Source of the DNA: an uncultured Lachnospiraceae bacterium
Lineage (GTDB): Bacteria > Bacillota > Clostridia > Lachnospirales > Lachnospiraceae
Length of the DNA: 44,560 bases
Reading direction: 5' to 3'
Assembly: GCA_910578605.1 (NCBI GenBank)
Contig: CAJTQG010000022.1
Span: 1-44,560 of the forward strand
Under the pieces are notes generated by a model. It was not told the DNA's origin and searched no databases. It worked only from the letters and a program-made list of their open reading frames with translations. The position numbers and the translations under genes are program-made. Shown piece after piece: positions 32,164 through 41,099 of this stretch. The stretch's first letter is position 1. Each line of letters opens with the position of its first letter.

Positions 32164-33822
32164 CTACCCTTTTCCATTGATAATATCATATATTTTTTCC
32201 ATATTCATATTATTTCTTACCAAATCAGCCAGCTTATTATACTGCATTTCCTTATATTCTTCATAAGTTACCATATCCTCTGTCCCATACCCATAGGAGA
32301 TACCCTTTTTTTCATACAGCAGCTTCACCAAAGCCTGGCGAAACTCGTCCGACTCCCATATACCATGTATATAGGTGCCCACTATATTTTCAAAGCAGCC
32401 CCCGTCTAAAAATTGATTGTCCTCCGCTTCAACACAGCTAAAAGGCTGCAATGCATCCCCCTCTGAAATCCCCATATGAATCTCATATCCAAAAATGGGC
32501 GTATGGTTCCATCCCTCCAAAATGGACGAGAGCTCTCCTATTTTTCCTCTGACACGAGTGCGAACCTTTTTTTCGGTAAATCTGGTGTCCATGGGCAGCA
32601 GCCCCATTCCGTCCATCACTCTTCCTGCTTCCCCCTCCACGCCGTAAATGTCCTGCAAGGTTCTACCAAGCATCTGATATCCACCGCAAATACCCATAAT
32701 CACCTTACCGCTGCTTGCAAGCTTCTTAATAGCCGCCTCCAATCCATGCTCACGCAGCCATTTTAAATCGGACATTGTATTTTTCGTGCCTGGCAAAATC
32801 ACCATATCTGGATTTTTAAGCTGCGATACCTTCTCTACATAATAAACCCGCACCCCATCCATACATTCTAGCGGTGCAAAATCCGTAAAATTGGAGATTC
32901 TCGGCAGCTTTATAATCCCAATCTCTACAGGAGCATAGCCCCCATCTCTCTCAAAACGCTCACTTAAGCTGTCCTCATCATCAATATCCACATATTCATA
33001 TGGAATCACACCCAAGGTATCCACTTGGCTTCTCTCATACAGCATGTCAAGTCCTGGCTTTAAAATCGTCTTATCTCCCCGAAATTTATTGATAACAAAA
33101 CCCTTTACCCGTTCTCTCTCTTTCTCCTCCAGCAATACTAATGTTCCTACCAGCTGGGCAAAAACTCCCCCTCTGTCAATATCTCCCACTAAAATAACTG
33201 GGGCATCCACCAGCTCTGCCAATCCCATATTTACAATATCACATGCCTTTAAATTTATTTCTGCCGGACTGCCTGCACCTTCTATCACAATAATGTCATA
33301 TTCCTCCTCCAACTGTCTATATGCTCTCATAATGTCTGGAATGAAATCTCTTTTTTTCTTAAAATACTCTACTGCCTTCATATTTCCAACTACTCTGCCA
33401 TTCAAAATCACTTGAGAGCCCACATCTGTGGTAGGCTTCAGCAAAATAGGATTCATATTTACATGAGGCTCTATCCCTGCAGCCTCCGCCTGCATCACTT
33501 GAGCCCGCCCCATTTCCAATCCATCCTCTGTAATATAAGAATTCAATGCCATATTTTGTGACTTAAAGGGAGCTGCTTTATATCCATCCTGTGCAAAAAC
33601 ACGGCAAAGCCCAGCCACCAAAAAACTTTTGCCTGCATTGGACATCGTCCCCTGAACCATAATAGCCCTTGCCCTTTTTATCTTATTTTTATTGTTTATT
33701 AAGTCATTTGTTTTCATTTTATCTGCTGTTTCTGTTTCATTTATTCTTTTTGTATTATTTCCTTCTGGTTTATTGACTCTTTCTACTTTTTCTATTCTTT
33801 CCATTTTTTCTGATTTACCCAT
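32164..33822 (-). CDS. cobQ: Cobyric acid synthase (glutamine-hydrolysing)
   Basis: CobQ (CbiP) amidates four side chains of adenosylcobyrinate a,c-diamide. The N-terminal MinD-like synthetase domain starts at IMVQGTMSNAGKSFLVAGLC (about residue 54), with PAEINLKACDIVNMGLAELV and VGDIDRGGVFAQLVGT. The C-terminal class I amidotransferase-like domain has the nucleophile in GICGGYQMLG and the late histidine in GTYIHGIWES. The roughly 50-residue charged extension before the core (EKMERIEKVERVNK and similar) is unusual and arises from purine-rich low-complexity DNA. AAGGA before ATG 33822 supports that start. Confidence 0.93.
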   Translation of the reverse strand: MGKSEKMERIEKVERVNKPEGNNTKRINETETADKMKTNDLINNKNKIKRARAIMVQGTMSNAGKSFLVAGLCRVFAQDGYKAAPFKSQNMALNSYITEDGLEMGRAQVMQAEAAGIEPHVNMNPILLKPTTDVGSQVILNGRVVGNMKAVEYFKKKRDFIPDIMRAYRQLEEEYDIIVIEGAGSPAEINLKACDIVNMGLAELVDAPVILVGDIDRGGVFAQLVGTLVLLEEKERERVKGFVINKFRGDKTILKPGLDMLYERSQVDTLGVIPYEYVDIDDEDSLSERFERDGGYAPVEIGIIKLPRISNFTDFAPLECMDGVRVYYVEKVSQLKNPDMVILPGTKNTMSDLKWLREHGLEAAIKKLASSGKVIMGICGGYQMLGRTLQDIYGVEGEAGRVMDGMGLLPMDTRFTEKKVRTRVRGKIGELSSILEGWNHTPIFGYEIHMGISEGDALQPFSCVEAEDNQFLDGGCFENIVGTYIHGIWESDEFRQALVKLLYEKKGISYGYGTEDMVTYEEYKEMQYNKLADLVRNNMNMEKIYDIINGKG

Positions 33823-34011
33823 ATTTTTTTCCTTAATATTGACTACTCTACTATTTTCATGACTCTGCTTTTATTAATATCATTAAAATCATTAAAACTT
33901 TTATTGCTTTTCTATTAACTCTTTCCTTTTAAAACATTTCTTTTTAAACATTTCTTTTAAAACTTTCCTTTAAAAACTTTCATTATAAATGGAACTTTCT
34001 TTACCTCTTCA

Positions 34012-35079
34012 TCATTTCACACATTGTCTAAGTTGGTCCAACAATATATCATTCTCTTTTCTTGTTTTGATTCCTATGCGGTAAAAAGTCTTGTCTAAGC
34101 CTTCAAAATTCTCACATTGGCGAATCAAAATTCCTCTCCCCATCATTTGCTCATACAAGCTTGGGCTTCCTCGAAAACACAGAAAATTGGCAATGGAGGA
34201 GTATACCTTGTAATGCTCCCTCTCCAAATGCTCTGTCATATATTTTCGTTCTTTTTCGATATAAACAATAGTTTCCCTCTCGTAATCCTTTTGGGACAAG
34301 GCAGCAATTCCCCCAAGCTGAGAAAGCCCATTCACACTCCAGTCTGGCCCGCACAGCTCCATTTTCTCCAACAAAGACAAATCACTGCTAATGCAATAGC
34401 CAAGCCGCAGCCCTGCCATCCCATAAAATTTTGTAAAAGCTTTTAAAAGGACAACCGGCCCTTTGTTTTTTTGTGCAATCCTCTTTCTCATCCAATCTAA
34501 AACGGAATACCGCTCTTTCTCTTTTACAAAATCCATAAAACATTCATCCACTATAACACATATATGATGTTCTCCACAAAAATTTAAAATTTCAGTCATT
34601 TTATCCACAAAAATTCCATTTCCAAAAGGATTTCCGGGATTTGTCAGAATAAGTAAATCCACACCCCTGTGCCCAAGCCAATCCAATAAATCCTCCTGTA
34701 TCTCCCAAGTATCTCCTCTTGGCTTTAGCATGTAGTGAGAAATCTCACATCCTACGGACTTCAATGCTTTTGTGTATTCCACAAAGGCAGGACTCACAAT
34801 ACATGCCTGCCTTGGCCTCCATGCCATAACAGCCCGAAACAACAAATCGGAGGCGCCATTTCCGCACATAATAGCAGACGCATCTATCTGCCAATGTTCT
34901 CCTATTGACTGACGCAATTTTTCACATTTGGTATCCGGATAAATATGACAGGAGGACAAGCCACCTGCAATTGCCTCCTCTGCCTGTTTTGGCAAACCAA
35001 AAGGATTGACATTGACAGAAAAATCATATTGTATTTGTTTGTCATATATTTCCCCGCCATGGGTATATGTTAATTTCAT
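34012..35079 (-). CDS. cobD: L-threonine-O-3-phosphate decarboxylase-type aminotransferase-fold enzyme
   Basis: This 355-residue class I/II PLP enzyme carries THGGEIYD and DFSVNVNPFGLP at the N-terminus, CGNGASDLLFRA, LTNPGNPFGN, VIVDECFMDF and the PLP-lysine motif LLKAFTKFYGMAGLRLGY (about residues 214-231). These are typical of CobD, which makes (R)-1-amino-2-propanol phosphate for the cobalamin nucleotide loop. Histidinol-phosphate aminotransferase is the nearest alternative, but the N-terminal pattern and the neighbours (cbiB and cobQ) favour CobD. It lies 58 bp downstream of cbiB, in the same operon. Confidence 0.9.
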   Translation of the reverse strand: MKLTYTHGGEIYDKQIQYDFSVNVNPFGLPKQAEEAIAGGLSSCHIYPDTKCEKLRQSIGEHWQIDASAIMCGNGASDLLFRAVMAWRPRQACIVSPAFVEYTKALKSVGCEISHYMLKPRGDTWEIQEDLLDWLGHRGVDLLILTNPGNPFGNGIFVDKMTEILNFCGEHHICVIVDECFMDFVKEKERYSVLDWMRKRIAQKNKGPVVLLKAFTKFYGMAGLRLGYCISSDLSLLEKMELCGPDWSVNGLSQLGGIAALSQKDYERETIVYIEKERKYMTEHLEREHYKVYSSIANFLCFRGSPSLYEQMMGRGILIRQCENFEGLDKTFYRIGIKTRKENDILLDQLRQCVK

Positions 35080-35137
35080 AATTCACACCTAACCTTACAT
35101 AACAAGTCAAATCCCTTGCTGCATAACAGCAGCTTTC

Positions 35138-36121
35138 CTAAACCATGCACGTTAAAGTATACACCATTATATGGAACAAAAAAATGATAGCAGAGCAAAT
35201 CGCCAAGGTTCCATACATAAGCCATATAGTTTTTCTAATATCTTCCGGCTGAACAGGACGAATGTCATCCCCAATATATTCTTTTTTGTAAAGCTTGCCA
35301 AAATACCATGCATCCCCCGCTAACCGCACCTGCAATGCCCCGGCACACACCGCTTCCGTCTGGGCTGAATTAGGACTATCGTGCTTGCCTCTGTCCCGTC
35401 TCCATATTTTCCAGGCATTTTTCCCATCCAATCTCATAAAAAATGATGCCACAATCATAGCCAAAGCACTGATACGAGCAGGCAAAAAATTACATATATC
35501 ATCCAACTTTGCTCCAAACCTTCCCATATTTTTATATTTTTCATCTTTATATCCAATCATGGAATCAATGGTATTCACTGCCTTATAAAAAACTCCGCCT
35601 GCTGCACCGAATACAGCCATAAAAATAAGAGGCGCAATAACGCCATCAGATGTATTTTCACTTACTGTCTCTATACTTGCCCGAATTACCCCCTGCTCGT
35701 CCAGTCTTTCTGTATCTCTGCCAACAATCATTGATACAAAATATCTTGACTTCTCCAAATCCCTGCCACAGAGAGCATCGTATACCTTCATACTCTCCAC
35801 CTGCAAACATTTAGCAGCCATCATTTGATAACATAATACAGCCTCTAACGCAATGCCTGCTGTCTTGTTCACAGTATATGCCAGACTTAAAAGCAGAATA
35901 GCCGCACCTGTGCTAATCCCCACTGTCAGCAGCACAAGAATCACCCCTCCCGCATACTCTTTTTTTTCACTTTTCCCCCCATAGCTGCGCACTTTTGTCT
36001 CCAACCAGCCTATCAGCTTTCCCATTGTTCTCACCGGATGATAAAAGGAATAGGGATCCCCCAGTATTAAATCTAAAATCATTCCTATTCCAAGCGCTAT
36101 TAAATGACACCAATATTCCAT
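35138..36121 (-). CDS. cbiB: Adenosylcobinamide-phosphate synthase (membrane protein)
   Basis: CbiB (CobD in Pseudomonas nomenclature) joins adenosylcobyric acid to aminopropanol (phosphate). Family signatures are visible: GDPYSFYHPVRTMGKLIGWL near the N-terminus, YFVSMIVGRDTERLDEQGVI, ETVSENTSDGVIAPL, NTIDSMIGYKDEKYKNMGRF and DRGKHDSPNSAQTEAVCAGAL. Several hydrophobic segments fit its inner-membrane location. It starts at ATG 36121 with AGGAG 6 bases upstream and is the first gene of the cob unit. Its promoter region carries a 14-bp palindrome (36208-36221) suggesting Crp/Fnr-type control; no B12 riboswitch was found there. Confidence 0.94.
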   Translation of the reverse strand: MEYWCHLIALGIGMILDLILGDPYSFYHPVRTMGKLIGWLETKVRSYGGKSEKKEYAGGVILVLLTVGISTGAAILLLSLAYTVNKTAGIALEAVLCYQMMAAKCLQVESMKVYDALCGRDLEKSRYFVSMIVGRDTERLDEQGVIRASIETVSENTSDGVIAPLIFMAVFGAAGGVFYKAVNTIDSMIGYKDEKYKNMGRFGAKLDDICNFLPARISALAMIVASFFMRLDGKNAWKIWRRDRGKHDSPNSAQTEAVCAGALQVRLAGDAWYFGKLYKKEYIGDDIRPVQPEDIRKTIWLMYGTLAICSAIIFLFHIMVYTLTCMV

Positions 36122-36179
36122 TTCATTCTCCTATATGTAAAACAGCTGTAAATCTATTACGATTATTTTTTTCTTTATT

Positions 36180-36221
36180 ATTGTATCATTATAATTTATC
36201 ACAGATGGTGACATTTGTCAC
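36180..36221 (-). promoter_or_regulatory. cob operon promoter with Crp/Fnr-type palindrome centred near -41.5
   Basis: The perfect palindrome GTGACA-TT-TGTCAC (36208-36221) lies exactly 22 bp upstream of TACAAT (36185-36180 on the minus strand), putting its centre near -41.5. There is no -35 match, the pattern of a class II activator-dependent promoter. A competing TATAAT (36193-36188) would place the site over the -35 region and imply repression instead. Confidence 0.55.
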
Positions 36222-36239
36222 TGTCCGTTTTCTGCAATT

Positions 36240-36283
36240 GGTGACAGATGACACCTGCCAATATTATGGGATTTTACTATAAT
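36240..36283 (+). promoter_or_regulatory. Divergent promoter of the DUF2157-like gene with second palindrome near -42
   Basis: GGTGACAGATGACACC (36240-36255) matches GTRACA-N2-TGTYAC with one mismatch. A perfect TATAAT follows at 36278-36283 with no recognisable -35, placing the palindrome centre at about -42. The two palindromes in this divergent region are 33 bp apart, about three helical turns. Confidence 0.5.
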
Positions 36284-36403
36284 ACTATTATACATGACAC
36301 TATAGAATCTGTTGAGAATTGGAGGTCTACTGTGGGAAACTGCATTCGCAGATTTCTCTTGCGGTTCCTCGAACAAAATATGTTCTCAGAATGGAGGTTT
36401 ATT

Positions 36404-38140
36404 ATGGAGAAAAATAGCAGAAATCAAACCACATCATTTTTGATGGCAGTTGGTATTATTTTCATTGTAATATCGGGAACTATCTTTATATCCACAGCAT
36501 GGCAGTATGTACCTCTCTATGGCAAGCAATGTATTATATTTGTAATATCTGTTTGCCTGTTTGCAGGTGCAAAGAAAATGGAAAAAATCGGACAAATGGA
36601 GAAAACAGAAGCCGCCCTCTACTATTTGGCAGTCTCCTTTCTCGGTTTGTTTTCCTTATCTATGTGCGGATATATGACACAAGACCAACATAGAGAACAG
36701 GCTCTTTATGCCGCAGGAATCTGGAATGCCAATGCTGTCCTTATTGCAGGCACTATTATGTTTATCCCTGTGGTCCTTCGCTTTGTAAAGAAGCGAAAAG
36801 CCTTTGATTTTATGCTGACTGCCCTTTTGGCTGACTGGATTATATTCTGGTTTATCATGTCAAATCATTGGGGGATGCTGGCCACCTGCATTCTGTCCTC
36901 TGCGGCACTCACTGCTTACGCACTAGCCGACTTTTTAAAGAACAAATGGATGGGCGGCAATAAACGGTTAGAACAAGTTTTTCTTATATTGTATATCATC
37001 CATGGGGTAAGCTTTGTCCTAAGAAATCTATCACTCACTGGGATTGACAAAGTGACCTATAAGGCAGGCTTATGCCTTATGGCGGCATTTGCCATAGGTA
37101 TTACAACTCTGTGCTACTTCACGAGAAAACACAGATTTATTTTAGTTGGAAACAGCCTGATCCTATACTGGTTTATTTTGACGGGAGTAAATCTTGTTAA
37201 CGAACTGCTCACACAAAATACAATATATGGTTGGGACAGTGAGATGGAAGGATTTATCAGCTTTTTCTTCTGGAGTGCCTCTATGGTGATTTTCTGCAGA
37301 AAGGAGATGATTGGCCTCACTATTGCCTGGGGACTTCTTGCACCCATTAGCCAGCTTTACGGATACGGCGGTTATCATATTCTGTTGCTTTTCCATGTTG
37401 AGCATAAAGTATCTGTGTATCTGCCATTTACTGGTGTGCTGATAGCTGCTCTGCTCCTTGTCATTCTAAAAAAATATATCCAGGGCAAGCTCAATACCGA
37501 TAGCCCTTTAGAAATTAAATCTGCTATAATAAATCCATTTGCTAAGATAGTTATTATGCAGCTTCTTGTTATGTGTATTTTGTTTTACGCATCCAAATAT
37601 CCCTTCTGGCAAAAAGGACTTTGGAGTATATTATTGCTGCAAAATTTAACCCTTTCCCTCCTATTTCAAAATACTGGTGCAAAAATCATATTTAAATGTT
37701 ATGGGTTATTTTATGGTGAAATATTGGCATTTATCTGTGGGGATGATTTTATTCTGACAGATTATCAAGTAGAGAAAGCCTGCCTATTTCTTGGCATTGG
37801 TGTATTTTTACTCGGCATCATATTCAACCATTATCCCCGTGTCATAAGAACCTTTCAATTTATCTGTGCATGCCTTATTATGACTGTCATGCTTTATCAC
37901 AATGTATTTGATGGACATATGGGCAGCGCGTTGATTCTTGGCATAACTGGTTTCTTAATGCTTGTATGCGCAGCCATAAAAGGCAGCCAGCCATATATGA
38001 TACTATCCTGCTCCATATTGATTCTAATGGCATTTTATATCACCAGAAGCTTTTGGTTCTCAATTGAATGGTGGGTATATCTTTTTGCGGCAGGCGTAGC
38101 ATTGGTAGGCTTGGCTATCAAAAAAGAAAAAACTTGTTGA
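36404..38140 (+). CDS. Polytopic membrane protein, DUF2157-like (578 aa)
   Basis: Around fourteen hydrophobic segments are spread over the protein. The first, FLMAVGIIFIVISGTIFIST followed by AWQYVPLYGKQC, resembles the N-terminal pattern of DUF2157 membrane proteins of unknown function. No catalytic motif, signal peptide or transporter signature is seen. The ATG at 36404 has GGAGG 6 bases upstream; a longer frame from 36248 would read through the promoter and is rejected. It lies upstream of a two-component system on the same strand and may be the system's partner in the membrane. Expression may depend on a Crp/Fnr-type site at 36240-36255. Confidence 0.75.
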   Translation: MEKNSRNQTTSFLMAVGIIFIVISGTIFISTAWQYVPLYGKQCIIFVISVCLFAGAKKMEKIGQMEKTEAALYYLAVSFLGLFSLSMCGYMTQDQHREQALYAAGIWNANAVLIAGTIMFIPVVLRFVKKRKAFDFMLTALLADWIIFWFIMSNHWGMLATCILSSAALTAYALADFLKNKWMGGNKRLEQVFLILYIIHGVSFVLRNLSLTGIDKVTYKAGLCLMAAFAIGITTLCYFTRKHRFILVGNSLILYWFILTGVNLVNELLTQNTIYGWDSEMEGFISFFFWSASMVIFCRKEMIGLTIAWGLLAPISQLYGYGGYHILLLFHVEHKVSVYLPFTGVLIAALLLVILKKYIQGKLNTDSPLEIKSAIINPFAKIVIMQLLVMCILFYASKYPFWQKGLWSILLLQNLTLSLLFQNTGAKIIFKCYGLFYGEILAFICGDDFILTDYQVEKACLFLGIGVFLLGIIFNHYPRVIRTFQFICACLIMTVMLYHNVFDGHMGSALILGITGFLMLVCAAIKGSQPYMILSCSILILMAFYITRSFWFSIEWWVYLFAAGVALVGLAIKKEKTC

Positions 38141-38169
38141 TTGAAATAGAAATATGCTAAAATGATACT
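38141..38169 (+). promoter_or_regulatory. Probable promoter of the two-component system
   Basis: TTGAAA (38141-38146), 17 bp and GATACT (38164-38169) begin right after the stop codon of the membrane protein gene, 62 bases before the histidine kinase start. This would give the kinase/regulator pair its own transcription besides any read-through. Confidence 0.5.
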
Positions 38170-38231
38170 ATAGCTTTTAGAAAAATATTTTTCTCAAAAT
38201 TAACACAAGTGATAGGGAAAGAGAGAAAACT

Positions 38232-39812
38232 ATGTCAATATTATTAGGTATTTTATATATTTTTATCATTGGGGCAGTCCTTGTCAGTATGGCTGTACTG
38301 CTCCTGCTTGGAAAAAAAGAGACGTCCAACAAAATGTATTTAGGATGTCAGGGAATGGTTATTGTCTGGTGTTTATCCCAGGTAATGATTTTGTTGTCTG
38401 AGACAGAACACCAGCTTGCCGCTTCTTATTTTATAGGAAATATCGGCATTTGTTTTGTCGGCGCCTTTTGGCTTGGGTTTGCTTTTGCCTATGGAAAAAG
38501 ACAAATTCCTATGTTACTCCGGCTTCTCCCCTTTTTTCTGTCTGCAGCACATTATCTGCTTGTAGTTACAAATCAATGGCATCATTTGTATTACACAAGC
38601 TTTTCTAAGGCAAATATAACCCATGGCATTTTCTTCTTCACCAATGTTGCACAAACCTATTTGTTTGTGGTAGCTGGAGCTTTCATTTTATACAAAGCAA
38701 GCACTGCTCAAGCATTGATTATTTCCGCCGTTCTCGTCCCGATTTTTTTCAATGTATTATACTTAACAGGTTTTGTACAGGCCTCCTTTGATATCACACC
38801 ATTAGGTTTCGGGGTTTCCGGCATTTTAGTTCTGTTGGCAACTTTTAAATATCGGTTTATGGAAGTAAATATTGAAGCATTTGACGTAGTATTATCGGGA
38901 TTGTCGGACGGAGTTGCCATCTTCGACAAAAAGGGATGGTGTACATTTTGCAATGCCGCCTTTGAAAATTATATGGGAAAAACTCACCCTGTCAACTCTG
39001 ACTATATTCAATCCCAAATCAAGTCCCTGTCCCATATAGGAGACAATGTCTATGAAGATTCCAAAAAAAGATATTTGCAGCTGCAGGTTTACCAGAATAT
39101 GACCGAAATATCCCTTGAACAGATTACAGCTTATCAGCCGGTTGTGTTTGTAATCAAGGATATCAGCCGCTATTATGAGCTGCTGCACCAGACAAGACAG
39201 CTGGCTGTAACAAATGAAAGACTTGCTCTTGAGCGGGAACGCAACCGAATTGCCCAGCAGGTTCACGATACTGCCGGGCACACCCTTACTATGATACAAT
39301 CCTACATGAAATTGGCATCCATCGCCAACGGGAAGCATCAAACCCAGGAAGTACAAGACTATTTAAAAGGAGCCGGTGAACTAACCAACAAAGGAATTAA
39401 GGAGCTTCGGGAATCCATCAACCAACTGCGCAGGGAGGCGGAAAGTCAATTGGTAACCCAAGGGATTTTACAATTGACAGACAGAATAAAAGAAATTCCA
39501 ACAGAGCTAACTATTCAAGGCGAGGATTCAGAACTCTATTCTCATCTATCCTCTATTTTGTATGACTGTGTGCGGGAATCTATAACCAACACGTTAAAAT
39601 ATTCCCACGCCAAAAAATTGGATGTGGTTCTTCGCTTTAAGGAAGACAGGGTGGAATTAGTGATTGCAGATGACGGCCTGGGAAGCGAGAAGCTTACCTA
39701 TCATCATGGGCTTTTGGGAATTAAAGAGCGAGTGAAGCAGGCTGGCGGAACTGTGCGGTTTTCCACTGGCCCAAATGAAGGTTTTCTCACCCGCATTGAA
39801 GTGCCCATTTAG
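38232..39812 (+). CDS. Sensor histidine kinase, NarX/DesK (HisKA_3) type with 7TM N-terminus
   Basis: The first about 220 residues hold seven hydrophobic helices matching the histidine-kinase 7TM sensor region. A PAS-like segment follows (VVLSGLSDGVAIFDKKGWCT). The dimerisation/phosphoacceptor helix reads ERERNRIAQQVHDTAGHTLT, with phosphorylatable His345. The catalytic domain has ITNTLKYSHAKK (N box), IADDGLGSEK (G1) and HHGLLGIKERVKQAGG (G2). It should phosphorylate the LuxR-type regulator encoded 111 bp downstream. The signal is unknown. It is membrane-located through the 7TM part. The start at ATG 38232 follows a purine-rich GGGAAAGAGAG. Confidence 0.9.
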   Translation: MSILLGILYIFIIGAVLVSMAVLLLLGKKETSNKMYLGCQGMVIVWCLSQVMILLSETEHQLAASYFIGNIGICFVGAFWLGFAFAYGKRQIPMLLRLLPFFLSAAHYLLVVTNQWHHLYYTSFSKANITHGIFFFTNVAQTYLFVVAGAFILYKASTAQALIISAVLVPIFFNVLYLTGFVQASFDITPLGFGVSGILVLLATFKYRFMEVNIEAFDVVLSGLSDGVAIFDKKGWCTFCNAAFENYMGKTHPVNSDYIQSQIKSLSHIGDNVYEDSKKRYLQLQVYQNMTEISLEQITAYQPVVFVIKDISRYYELLHQTRQLAVTNERLALERERNRIAQQVHDTAGHTLTMIQSYMKLASIANGKHQTQEVQDYLKGAGELTNKGIKELRESINQLRREAESQLVTQGILQLTDRIKEIPTELTIQGEDSELYSHLSSILYDCVRESITNTLKYSHAKKLDVVLRFKEDRVELVIADDGLGSEKLTYHHGLLGIKERVKQAGGTVRFSTGPNEGFLTRIEVPI

Positions 39813-39923
39813 AAGCTCTGCACTTCCCAGGCAACAGCTTCAACCATTTTTAAAATATTTGAAAAGGAGTATAGGGGCTTGGGGTGTTTGCAAAAGTGAA
39901 TCAGATTGGAATGAGGGATTACT

Positions 39924-40583
39924 ATGGAACAAATCAAAGTATTGATAGCAGATGATATTATGATATTGCGCCAAGGCTTAAAAGCTGTATTGGAGCAGAA
40001 CAAACATATTCAAGTGGTGGCATTGGCAGAAAACGGGCGGGAAGCCTTTGAAAAATGTGCTGTTTTCCAACCGGACGTAGTTCTAATGGATATGCGTATG
40101 CCTGATTATGATGGTACATTTGGAATACGCTGTATAAAAGAAAAATACCCTAACATTAAGGTTCTCGTCCTCACTACCTTTGATGATGAGGAAACCATTG
40201 AAAATGCTGTAAACAGCGGGGCTGACGGTTATATTTTAAAAGAGATGGAAGATGAAAAGATAATTGCCTCCATCAAAAGTGTGCACGATGGAATCAGTGT
40301 GTTTGGAAATGGCGTCTACAATATTATGCGCCGCCAGATTCAGGAAAGAAACAGCAATATACATCAACAAAAAGAATTACAGAATTTGAAAATTCAATTC
40401 ACTTTGAGGGAGCAGGATATATTAAAGCTTGTTGCAGGTGGATATGACAACAAGGAAATCTCTGCCGCTCTGTGCCTCGCAGAGGGAACTGTTCGCAATC
40501 AAATCTCTAAGCTATTAGAAAAATTAAATTTAAAGGACCGCACCCAATTAGCCGTCTATGCCGTAAAAAATGGTTTAGATTAA
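39924..40583 (+). CDS. NarL/FixJ-family response regulator
   Basis: The receiver domain has the acidic pair DD (residues 10-11, in VLIADDIMILRQGLK), phospho-acceptor Asp56 (VVLMDMRMP), Thr84/85 (LVLTTFDDEE) and Lys106 (GYILKEME). The C-terminal LuxR-type helix-turn-helix reads FTLREQDILKLVAGGYDNKE, then ISAALCLAEGTVRNQISKLLEKLNLKDR. Length (219) is standard. It is partnered with the histidine kinase immediately upstream. Targets may include the upstream membrane-protein gene. A bidirectional terminator lies 50 bp downstream. Confidence 0.93.
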   Translation: MEQIKVLIADDIMILRQGLKAVLEQNKHIQVVALAENGREAFEKCAVFQPDVVLMDMRMPDYDGTFGIRCIKEKYPNIKVLVLTTFDDEETIENAVNSGADGYILKEMEDEKIIASIKSVHDGISVFGNGVYNIMRRQIQERNSNIHQQKELQNLKIQFTLREQDILKLVAGGYDNKEISAALCLAEGTVRNQISKLLEKLNLKDRTQLAVYAVKNGLD

Positions 40584-40632
40584 AAAGAACAGACATCAAA
40601 CTACATTCTTGGGATTTTACAATATCATAACC

Positions 40633-40682
40633 AAAAGGTCAAATGCTACTTTCGTTGAAATACGAGCGACATTTGACCTTTT
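40633..40682. terminator. Bidirectional intrinsic terminator
   Basis: Perfect 13-bp arms, AAAAGGTCAAATG (40633-40645) and CATTTGACCTTTT (40670-40682), enclose a 24-base loop that contains a smaller TCGT/ACGA stem. The A and T tracts at the outer ends serve both strands. It sits between the convergent response regulator and grcA-like genes. Confidence 0.85.
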
Positions 40683-40700
40683 AACATTGGTATCCTGAAA

Positions 40701-40940
40701 TTATATAGCCTGATGAAAAGTTCTAGATATTACATCATCCTGCTGTTCCTTTGTCAATTTTATAAAGTTAACCGCATAGCCCGATACACGAATGGTCAGC
40801 TGTGGATATTGTTCTGGATGTTTCTGTGCATCCATTAAAGTATCACGATTGAGCACATTCACATTTAAATGATGACCGCCTTTCTGTGCATATCCGTCTA
40901 ACATTTTTACTAAGTTATCTACCTGATTTGCATTACTCAT
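40701..40940 (-). CDS. grcA: Stand-alone glycyl-radical domain (GrcA-like, pyruvate formate-lyase C-terminal type)
   Basis: This 79-residue protein is essentially the last domain of pyruvate formate-lyase. It has LNVNVLNRDTLMDAQKHPEQ and the glycyl-radical loop IRVSGYAVNFIKLTKEQQ with Gly54, ending DVISRTFHQ. In E. coli the related GrcA (YfiD) replaces an oxygen-damaged PFL C-terminus. This one is shorter, lacking the N-terminal extension. A radical-SAM activase would be needed and is not in the window. Start ATG 40940 has GGAAGG 7 bases upstream, and the extra six residues from 40958 are unlikely. The upstream promoter carries a perfect Crp/Fnr-type palindrome. Confidence 0.88.
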   Translation of the reverse strand: MSNANQVDNLVKMLDGYAQKGGHHLNVNVLNRDTLMDAQKHPEQYPQLTIRVSGYAVNFIKLTKEQQDDVISRTFHQAI

Positions 40941-41025
40941 AATAATCCTTCCTTTCACATATTTTTTTCTATGATTTGATTTTTTGATTAAATGTTTTTG
41001 TGTCTAGCTTTTGTTTACGTTTATC

Positions 41026-41067
41026 AGTATAGCAAATCTTTCGATTCTTTTCCGTAACATATGTTAC
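41026..41067 (-). promoter_or_regulatory. grcA promoter with perfect Crp/Fnr-type palindrome centred near -41.5
   Basis: GTAACA-TA-TGTTAC (41054-41067) is a perfect 14-bp palindrome. Twenty-two bp downstream on the minus strand is TATACT (41031-41026), with no -35 box between. Spacing and architecture equal those at the cob promoter. The site lies just after the crp-like gene, so it may also report on the local regulator. Confidence 0.65.
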
Positions 41068-41099
41068 TTTTTTGCAAAATTATTTTTTATTGTACGCAT

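Noticed and set aside
36248..36403. N-terminal extension of the DUF2157-like protein
   Set aside because: The extra 52 codons run through the predicted promoter and operator, and a strong GGAGG-ATG start exists at 36404.
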